Source of the DNA: Acidimicrobiia bacterium | GTDB lineage: Bacteria > Actinomycetota > Acidimicrobiia > Spongiisociales > UBA5794 | Assembly (NCBI GenBank): GCA_026985095.1 | Contig: JALSQW010000056.1 | Coordinates: forward strand, 133,144 to 197,143 | Length of the DNA stretch: 64,000 nucleotides | Direction of reading: 5' to 3' | Translations under genes and position numbers: made by a program | Notes under the pieces: generated by a model | Seen by the model: the letters and a program-made list of their open reading frames with translations, nothing else | Told to the model about the DNA's origin: nothing | Database searches by the model: none | In this document: piece by piece, positions 58,543 to 64,000 of the stretch | How the letters are laid out: the number at the start of each line of letters is the position of its first letter | Numbering within the stretch: position 1 is the first letter of the stretch

Positions 58543-60044
58543 TCGCTCGCTCCCTCGAACAGCTTCGAGCCCTTCGCGAGCGGGAGCATGGGACGGTCAT
58601 CCTGCTGACCGCACTGCTGGTGTTCGTCCTCATGGGCATGGCCGCCTTCTCGATCGACATCGGGTGGATCTACTACAACAACCTGCGCGCCAAGAAGACG
58701 GCCGAAGCCGCGGCCCTCGCCGGGGTCGTGCACATGCCGCTGCCGGGCTGTGCCGATCCGACCTCGGGAACCCAGCCCTACGACGTCGCGCTGGCCATCA
58801 GCCAGGTGAACGGGTACACCGACGGCGTGGGAGGCGTGTCCATCAGCCCGTCGATGGGCGCCAACTGCAACCAGCTCACCGTCCAGGTCGACACCAGCAT
58901 CCCGACCTTCTTCATGAACGTGTTCGGGATCTCCACCGTCGCCGTCTCCCAGCAGGCGACCGCGGAGCAGCTCCCACCCCTGAAGATCGGCTCGGACGAG
59001 CCGTACCTGGGTGAAGATCCCACCGTCGGGAGCCGCAACCGCAACTTCTGGCTCGCCACCAACGGCGACTGGACCCCCAAGGGCCAGGGGGACCCGTTCA
59101 CGCCCACCTGCTACGGGGCCGGGTGGACCTCGTGTACCGGCTCGAACAACGAGTTCAAGTCCCCCTCGTACTACTACGCCTTCGACATCCCGGCTGCCGA
59201 AGCGGGAAGCACCGTCACCTTCCAGGTCTTCGATCCCCAGGTCAACGAGGGCGGCGTCACGATCGACTTCAACCGGACCCATCCCGACGCCACCGGCAAC
59301 GAGCCCGTCACCTACACCTTCACCGTCTACGCTCCCGATTCCACCCCCAACGACTGGACCGACAACTCCACGGTCATCTGCAGCAAGACGTTCCGGCGCG
59401 AAGGACAAGCCGGCTACGACCCTTCGGACATGGACAGCTGGGTGTCGCTGTGCTCGACCACGGTGTCGGAGGGGATGTACGTGATGTCGGTGAAGGTCAC
59501 CGGGACCGTGTCGATCCTGAACGCCTGGTCCCTGCGCGCCCTCTCCAACGGCAACTACGACAACCAGGTCGCCGTCTACGGTCTCGGGGCCATGTCGCTG
59601 TGGACGCCGGAGGCGAACCCGCCGGCCCCGACCTTCAAACTCGTCAAGATCGACGAGATCTACGCGGGTCAAGAGATGATCATCAGCCTGTGGGATGTGG
59701 GCGACTTCTCCGTGTCGGGCAACCTGCAACTCATGAACCCGAACGCGGCCGCCGCCGTCAACTCCATCGATTGTCAGGTCCGGACCCGGGACGCCAGCGG
59801 GAACAACCCGACCGCATGGGCGGCCGACGACGGGTCGGGGAGCGTCGGGGAGTGCTACCAGAACATCTCACCGCAGGAACACAACAACGAATGGCTCGAC
59901 TTCCGCATCGAGATCCCCGGCGACTACACCTGCACGGGTCAGGACTGCTGGGCCTGGATCCGGTACGCCTTCGGTGGGGCCACCACCGACCGGACGACCT
60001 GGACGGCCCGGATCAACGGCCAACCCATCCACCTGGTGCCCTAG
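58539..60044 (+). CDS. TadG-like protein with large ectodomain (copy 2)
   Basis: A 501-aa paralogue of the first TadG. HGTVILLTALLVFVLMGMAAFSIDIGWIYYNN is the Tad N-terminal helix, then KKTAEAAALAGV. The ectodomain shares LNAWSLRALSNG, EMIISLWDVGD, HNNEWLDFRIEIP, YTCTGQDCWAWIRY and RTTWTARINGQPIHLV with copy 1 but lacks the EF-hand-like insert and has a different middle part. The conserved pattern at the C-terminus suggests a folded domain with one disulfide (TCTGQDC). GTG start overlapping TadE. Confidence 0.82.
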   Translation: MIARSLEQLRALREREHGTVILLTALLVFVLMGMAAFSIDIGWIYYNNLRAKKTAEAAALAGVVHMPLPGCADPTSGTQPYDVALAISQVNGYTDGVGGVSISPSMGANCNQLTVQVDTSIPTFFMNVFGISTVAVSQQATAEQLPPLKIGSDEPYLGEDPTVGSRNRNFWLATNGDWTPKGQGDPFTPTCYGAGWTSCTGSNNEFKSPSYYYAFDIPAAEAGSTVTFQVFDPQVNEGGVTIDFNRTHPDATGNEPVTYTFTVYAPDSTPNDWTDNSTVICSKTFRREGQAGYDPSDMDSWVSLCSTTVSEGMYVMSVKVTGTVSILNAWSLRALSNGNYDNQVAVYGLGAMSLWTPEANPPAPTFKLVKIDEIYAGQEMIISLWDVGDFSVSGNLQLMNPNAAAAVNSIDCQVRTRDASGNNPTAWAADDGSGSVGECYQNISPQEHNNEWLDFRIEIPGDYTCTGQDCWAWIRYAFGGATTDRTTWTARINGQPIHLVP

Positions 60045-60060
60045 GAGGGATCGGCACCCG

Positions 60061-60066
60061 TATCCT
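60061..60066 (+). promoter_or_regulatory. -10 TATCCT, leaderless
   Basis: TATCCT ends 7 nt before ATG 60074, the standard leaderless spacing in this window. Confidence 0.5.
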
Positions 60067-60073
60067 GGCGGCG

Positions 60074-60346
60074 ATGGGGCGACGAGAGACACGGATCTTC
60101 CGGCTGGGCGACGAGATCGCCGCGCTCGTGGACGCCGAACGGCAACTCGCCGAGGAGCTCGAGATGCTGCGACACATCGACGACGATGCTCGTCGAGACG
60201 CCCTCGTGTCCGAGAGTCCCCTCGACCGGGCCGATGCCAGGGAAACCGCCGCCGACGTCGCCAGGGCCGAGCGGAACCTGACCGACCTCCGTCGCCGACG
60301 CGAGCGGCTCGAGGCCAAGCGCGACCGGCTCATCGGCCGTCTCTAG
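60074..60346 (+). CDS. Small coiled-coil protein
   Basis: A 90-aa charged protein, almost entirely alpha-helical with heptad-like spacing (LGDEIAALVDAERQLAEELEML and ERNLTDLRRRRERLEAKRDRL). No known domain, signal peptide or membrane segment. It lies between the TadG gene and polA and is likely cytoplasmic. Unknown function. ATG 60074 agrees with the leaderless box; much longer in-frame starts are shadows of the TadG gene. Confidence 0.65.
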   Translation: MGRRETRIFRLGDEIAALVDAERQLAEELEMLRHIDDDARRDALVSESPLDRADARETAADVARAERNLTDLRRRRERLEAKRDRLIGRL

Positions 60347-60376
60347 GTCCCCAGGGCCGGACGCCGGCAGGGGCGG

Positions 60377-60382
60377 TACCCT
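60377..60382 (+). promoter_or_regulatory. -10 TACCCT, leaderless, for polA
   Basis: GGTACCCT with TACCCT ending 6 nt before ATG 60389. The same GGTACCNT core is found before other leaderless genes here. Confidence 0.5.
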
Positions 60383-60388
60383 GCAGAC

Positions 60389-63013
60389 ATGAAGATCGCC
60401 CTCCTCGACGGACACAGCCTGGCCTACCGCGCCTTCTACGCCCTCCCCTCGGACCTGGCCACGCCGGCCGGGCAGGTCACCAACGCCGTGTTCGGGTTCA
60501 CGTCGATGCTCATCAAGTTGCTCACCGAACAGCGTCCCGATGCGGTCGTCGTCGCCTGGGACATGCCGGGTCCCACGTTCCGGACCGAAGCCTTCCCGGC
60601 CTACAAGGCTCAGCGTGAGGCCGCGCCCGACCTGTTTCGCGAACAGGTCCCCCTCATCCGCGACGTGCTCGACGCGCTCGGCATCCCGCAGATCGGCGTC
60701 GAAGGCGTCGAAGCGGACGACGTCATCGCCACCTTGGCCTCCGAGGCGAGACGGCGAGGTTGGGACGTCCTGGTCGTCACCGGCGACCGAGACGCGTTCC
60801 AGCTCATCGAACCCGGCATCACCGTCCTGTACACACGACGGGGGATCTCCGACACGGTGGAGGCGACCGCCGACTGGCTCGACGAACGCTACGGTGTCGC
60901 CCCCGAGCGGTACGTCGACTACGCGGCGCTGCGGGGCGATACCTCCGACAACCTCCCGGGCGTTCCCGGGGTCGGCGAGAAGACGGCGGCTCGGCTGATC
61001 AGGGACCACGGCGACCTCGAAGGCATCTACGAGCATCTCGACGAGATGACGCCCAAGCTCAGGGAGAACCTCGAGACCGCCAAGGACCAGGTGTTCTTGA
61101 ACCGGGAGCTGATGCGGCTTCGCCGGGACATCGAGCTCCCCGCCATCGACCTCGACGCGCTGCGTCTCGGGGACTTCGACAAGAGCGCCGTCAAAGAGGT
61201 GTTCGATGCCCTCGCCTTCCGCAACCTGTGGGACCGCCTGGCCGAGTACGGCGGATTCGCCACCACCGAGGCCGACACCATCGACACCGATGTCGTCGCC
61301 GCCGGGGACGACGACGACATCGCCGCCCTGGCTGCAGGCGGGGACCCGGCCGTCGAGCCGATCTGGGACGCCGACGCTCTCGCCGGCCTCGTCATCGCCG
61401 CCGTCGATGGGCGGACCGTCTACGTTCCGTCCGAGCGGCTCGACCCCTTCCTCGACGCCCTGGGTCGGAACGGGGGAGGGATGGTGCTGCACGATGCCAA
61501 ACCCGTCGTCCGGGCGCTCATCGAGATGGGACTCGACGCCCCGGTGGCCTTCGACACCGCCCTCGCCGCCTACGTCATCAACCCGGCGCAACGCGCTCCG
61601 GACCTCGACGAGTTGGCCTACCGGGAGCTCGGGCTGACCGTCGGTCCGGCGGTCGACGACGGTGGCGTCGACGACCAGGGCGCGTTCGACTTCGCCGGAT
61701 CGGGCCCGGACCTCGATGGCGCTGCACGTCGAGCGATCGCCGCGGGGCGTCTCGTCGATCCCCTCATCGAGCGCCTCGTCGCGCGCGGCGGACGGGAGCT
61801 CTACGACGAGATCGAGCGTCCCCTCGTCCCGGTGCTGGCGAGGATGGAGGTGGCCGGGATCGGTGTCGACCGCGCGTACCTCGAGATGCTCGGCAAGGAC
61901 CTTCGCGACCGGCTCGGTGCTCTCGAGGCGGAGATCCATGACGCCGCCGGCGGCCCGTTCAACATCAACTCGACCCTGCAGTTGCGTGAGCTCCTGTTCG
62001 ACCGCCTCGGCCTGCCCGTCGTCAAGAAGACCCCCAAGGGTGCCCCATCGACGGACGCGTCGGTGCTGGAGAAGCTCGAGGACCACCATCCGATCGTGGC
62101 GGCCATCCTGCGGTACCGGGAGCTGGAGAAGCTCCGATCCACCTACGTCGATGCGCTCGTCAAGCTCGTCGAGCCCGACGGTCGTATCCGTGGCCGATTC
62201 AACCAGATGGCCGCGTCCACCGGACGGCTCTCCCAGGAACAGCCCAACCTGCAGAACATCCCGATCCGGACCGAGGAGGGTCGTGCCATCCGCCGAGCCT
62301 TCGTGGCGGCCGACGGGGCGACCTTCGTCGTCGCCGACTACTCCCAGATCGAGCTGAGGATCCTGGCGCACCTGTCGGGCGATCCGGGCCTCGTCGAGGC
62401 GTTCGCCAACGACATCGACATCCACACCGCCACCGCAGCTCGGGTCGACGGCGTCGCCGTCGACGCCGTCACCTCCGATCAGCGCCGGCGGGCGAAGATG
62501 ATCAACTTCGGTCTGCTGTACGGGATGGAGGCCTACGGGCTCGCGCAGCGTCTCGGCATCGACCGGGACGAGGCCCAGGCGCACATCGATGCCTACTTCT
62601 CACGCTTCCCCCACGTCAAGGAGTTCATGGACGGGATCGTCGACCAGGCACGGGCGACCGGCTACACGACCACCATCCTCGGTCGGCGACGCTACCTGCC
62701 GGAGCTCTCCAGCTCCCGGTTCCGGGACCGGCAGATGGGTGAGCGGATGGCGCTCAACGCCCCGATCCAGGGCTCGGCCGCCGACATCATCAAGAAGGCG
62801 ATGATCGATCTCGACGGGGAACTGCGCGGTCGGCGGCTCGGCACAGAGATGCTCCTCCAGATCCACGATGAGCTCGTCCTGGAGGTGCCCATCGATGAGC
62901 TCGACGAGGTGACGACGTTGACTCGGAGCCTCATGGAAGGGGTCGTCGAGCTACGCGTCCCCCTCAAGGTCGAGATGGGCACCGGTCCGACCCTGGCCGA
63001 CTGCACGCATTGA
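60389..63013 (+). CDS. polA: DNA polymerase I
   Basis: An 874-aa A-family polymerase. The N-terminal 5'-3' exonuclease (~1-290) has LLDGHSLAYRAFYALP, GVEADDVIA and GDTSDNLPGVPGVGEKTA. The middle domain (~300-470) lacks the DxE proofreading residues, as in most actinobacteria, so 3'-5' exonuclease is probably inactive. The polymerase domain has motif A with Asp 650 in VVADYSQIELRIL, motif B RRAKMINFGLLYGM and motif C with Asp 827 in QIHDELVLEV. Used in Okazaki fragment processing and repair. It starts at ATG 60389 and lacks a ribosome-binding site. Confidence 0.96.
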   Translation: MKIALLDGHSLAYRAFYALPSDLATPAGQVTNAVFGFTSMLIKLLTEQRPDAVVVAWDMPGPTFRTEAFPAYKAQREAAPDLFREQVPLIRDVLDALGIPQIGVEGVEADDVIATLASEARRRGWDVLVVTGDRDAFQLIEPGITVLYTRRGISDTVEATADWLDERYGVAPERYVDYAALRGDTSDNLPGVPGVGEKTAARLIRDHGDLEGIYEHLDEMTPKLRENLETAKDQVFLNRELMRLRRDIELPAIDLDALRLGDFDKSAVKEVFDALAFRNLWDRLAEYGGFATTEADTIDTDVVAAGDDDDIAALAAGGDPAVEPIWDADALAGLVIAAVDGRTVYVPSERLDPFLDALGRNGGGMVLHDAKPVVRALIEMGLDAPVAFDTALAAYVINPAQRAPDLDELAYRELGLTVGPAVDDGGVDDQGAFDFAGSGPDLDGAARRAIAAGRLVDPLIERLVARGGRELYDEIERPLVPVLARMEVAGIGVDRAYLEMLGKDLRDRLGALEAEIHDAAGGPFNINSTLQLRELLFDRLGLPVVKKTPKGAPSTDASVLEKLEDHHPIVAAILRYRELEKLRSTYVDALVKLVEPDGRIRGRFNQMAASTGRLSQEQPNLQNIPIRTEEGRAIRRAFVAADGATFVVADYSQIELRILAHLSGDPGLVEAFANDIDIHTATAARVDGVAVDAVTSDQRRRAKMINFGLLYGMEAYGLAQRLGIDRDEAQAHIDAYFSRFPHVKEFMDGIVDQARATGYTTTILGRRRYLPELSSSRFRDRQMGERMALNAPIQGSAADIIKKAMIDLDGELRGRRLGTEMLLQIHDELVLEVPIDELDEVTTLTRSLMEGVVELRVPLKVEMGTGPTLADCTH

Positions 63014-63118
63014 TCCGGGGGCGCGTCGCGTGGTTCCCTCGTGCCGTGCGCTGGGGACGGTGGTGCGCCGTCGGGCCACGTCCAACGGAGCGAGGGTGCC
63101 CTGGCGGCCGATTCCTGG

Positions 63119-63124
63119 TATCTT
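63119..63124 (+). promoter_or_regulatory. Candidate extended -10 TGGTATCTT upstream of rpsA
   Basis: The spacer 63014-63198 has no gene. It holds TGGTATCTT, a good extended -10, about 80 bp before the rpsA ATG, and AAGGAG at 63180-63185. The latter sits 13 nt from the rpsA start, long for a ribosome-binding site. No intrinsic terminator for polA is visible. Confidence 0.4.
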
Positions 63125-63198
63125 TCGGGGGCCTTCGACCGACCTTTCGGCCGCGCTCGGAGGAAATCACATTGCAGGCAAGGAGTTGATGCGCTCGT

Positions 63199-64000
63199 AT
63201 GGCCATCGAGAACGAGAACGAGCTCACCGTCGACGGTGAGGAACCACAACAGGTGACACCCGTCACCGAGACGGGTGCCGCCGGCACGGAGCCGGTCGCC
63301 GAGCCCGCCGCCGAGACCGCCGGTGCAGAATCGAAGGCCGCCGCGTCCGCAGCGGCCCCGGACGTCGAGGCCCCGACGGGGCCGACGACCGAGGCGACGG
63401 CCGGAACCACCGAGGCGGCGGAAGAGGCCACGGCCACCGGGCCGATCGGAACGCCCGGGCCCGTCGAGCACCCGCCGGCACCGCGCGAGGAACGCCCCGC
63501 CATCACCGCCCCCAAGGATCTGGGCGACCTGCCCGAGGACCTCTCGGCCGAGGACTTCGCCGCCGCCGTCGAGCGCACCGTCTTCCAGTTCAAGGAGGGG
63601 GACATCGTCGCCGGCACCGTCGTGCGGGTCGATCCCGACGAGGTCCTCGTCGACATCGGCTTCAAATCCGAGGGGGTCATCCCCTCCAAGGAACTGTCGA
63701 TCCGCAACAACGCGAACCCTGCCGACGTCGTATCCGTCGGCGAGGAGATCGAAGCGCTCGTCCTCCAGATGGAGGACGAGAACGGCCGACTCGTGCTCTC
63801 CAAGAAGCGGGCCCAGTACGAACGTGCCTGGGGCCGGATCGAGCGGATCATGCAGGAAGGCGGCACCGTATCGGGTCCGGTCATCGAGGTCGTCAAGGGC
63901 GGACTCATCGTCGACATCGGCCTGCGCGGGTTCCTCCCGGCCAGCCTCGTCGATCTGCGTCGGGTCCGCGACCTGCAGCCGTTCGTCGGTGAGGTGATCG
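63199..64000 (+). CDS. rpsA: 30S ribosomal protein S1 (3' end beyond window)
   Basis: The frame is open from ATG 63199 to the window end (267 codons). Residues ~1-105 are an acidic, Ala/Glu/Pro-rich, low-complexity extension. S1 motifs follow: FKEGDIVAGTVVRVDPDEVLVDIGFKSEGVIPSKEL (repeat 1, in part), LSKKRAQYERAWGRIE, then GPVIEVVKGGLIVDIGLRGFLPASLVD (repeat 2). S1 binds mRNA on the 30S subunit. Neighbour of polA as in many actinobacteria. TGA at 63187 bars any earlier start. The extension is longer than in typical actinobacterial S1. Confidence 0.93.
   Translation, partial: MAIENENELTVDGEEPQQVTPVTETGAAGTEPVAEPAAETAGAESKAAASAAAPDVEAPTGPTTEATAGTTEAAEEATATGPIGTPGPVEHPPAPREERPAITAPKDLGDLPEDLSAEDFAAAVERTVFQFKEGDIVAGTVVRVDPDEVLVDIGFKSEGVIPSKELSIRNNANPADVVSVGEEIEALVLQMEDENGRLVLSKKRAQYERAWGRIERIMQEGGTVSGPVIEVVKGGLIVDIGLRGFLPASLVDLRRVRDLQPFVGEVI

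Noticed and set aside
60041-62584. 847-codon frame antisense to polA
   Set aside because: Shadow of polA; low-complexity Gly/Val/Asp-rich product.
63186-63239. Small ORF from TTG/ATG 63186/63189 overlapping the rpsA start
   Set aside because: It has better ribosome-binding-site spacing, but its Arg-rich product is the +2 reading of rpsA and stops quickly; it could at most affect rpsA initiation.
1-64000. CRISPR arrays, insertion sequences, prophage genes or a replication origin
   Set aside because: No regularly spaced repeats, transposase, integrase or phage structural genes, and no dnaA-box cluster were seen.

Overview
The window comes from a high-GC actinobacterium, most likely a deep-branching one of the Acidimicrobiia type. 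The evidence is a complete division/cell-wall (dcw) cluster in actinobacterial order with murB next to murC and ftsQ, a SepF/YggT tail without ftsA, a MurE with the meso-DAP motif DNPR, a wax-ester synthase/DGAT-type acyltransferase, an actinobacterial T-box in front of ileS, and many probably leaderless promoters (TANNNT 6-8 nt before the start codon). The class assignment is inference; the phylum is well supported.

Layout. 1-3.8 kb: end of an HNH endonuclease gene, a secreted protein with a pilin-like C-terminal domain, a universal stress protein, a Rossmann-fold protein and a broken glycosyltransferase fragment. 3.8-21.5 kb: dcw cluster mraZ-rsmH-ftsL-(38-aa ORF)-ftsI-murE-murF-mraY-murD-ftsW-murG-murC-murB-ftsQ-ftsZ-pgeF-yggS-sepF-yggT. 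It starts with a four-copy MraZ box, and nearly all junctions are 4-bp or 8-bp stop/start overlaps. The main break is a 123-nt gap before rsmH holding a very long inverted repeat that buries the rsmH ribosome-binding site and start codon. 21.5-25.3 kb: ileS on the minus strand with a T-box leader, then a DUF167 gene. 25.3-31 kb: DksA-like, lspA, rluD, WS/DGAT, and two phosphofructokinases (one ATP-like, one PPi-like). 31-40 kb: dnaE, serB, a pair of ArsA/Get3-like ATPases, a small divergent gene and a tandem ThyX-like protein. 40-46 kb: small membrane proteins, EamA transporter, thioesterase, xpt, nth, MATE and MFS transporters, ccdA. 47-55.3 kb: trpE, ygfZ, a two-component system, a small cytochrome c, then trpC-trpF-trpB-trpA; trpG and trpD are not in the window. 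55.4-60 kb: two TadE-TadG pairs flanking a tRNA-Leu(CAA). 60-64 kb: a coiled-coil protein, polA and the start of rpsA, which runs off the window.

The most interesting candidate for something undescribed is the long hairpin at the rsmH start. It sits at the head of a translationally coupled chain of wall-synthesis genes and contains a 26-codon upstream ORF that ends 2 nt before the rsmH AUG. Second are the duplicated TadE/TadG pairs with a large shared ectodomain, and the secreted protein that carries a pilin-like globular domain without a pilin stalk. No prophage, insertion sequence or CRISPR array is visible.
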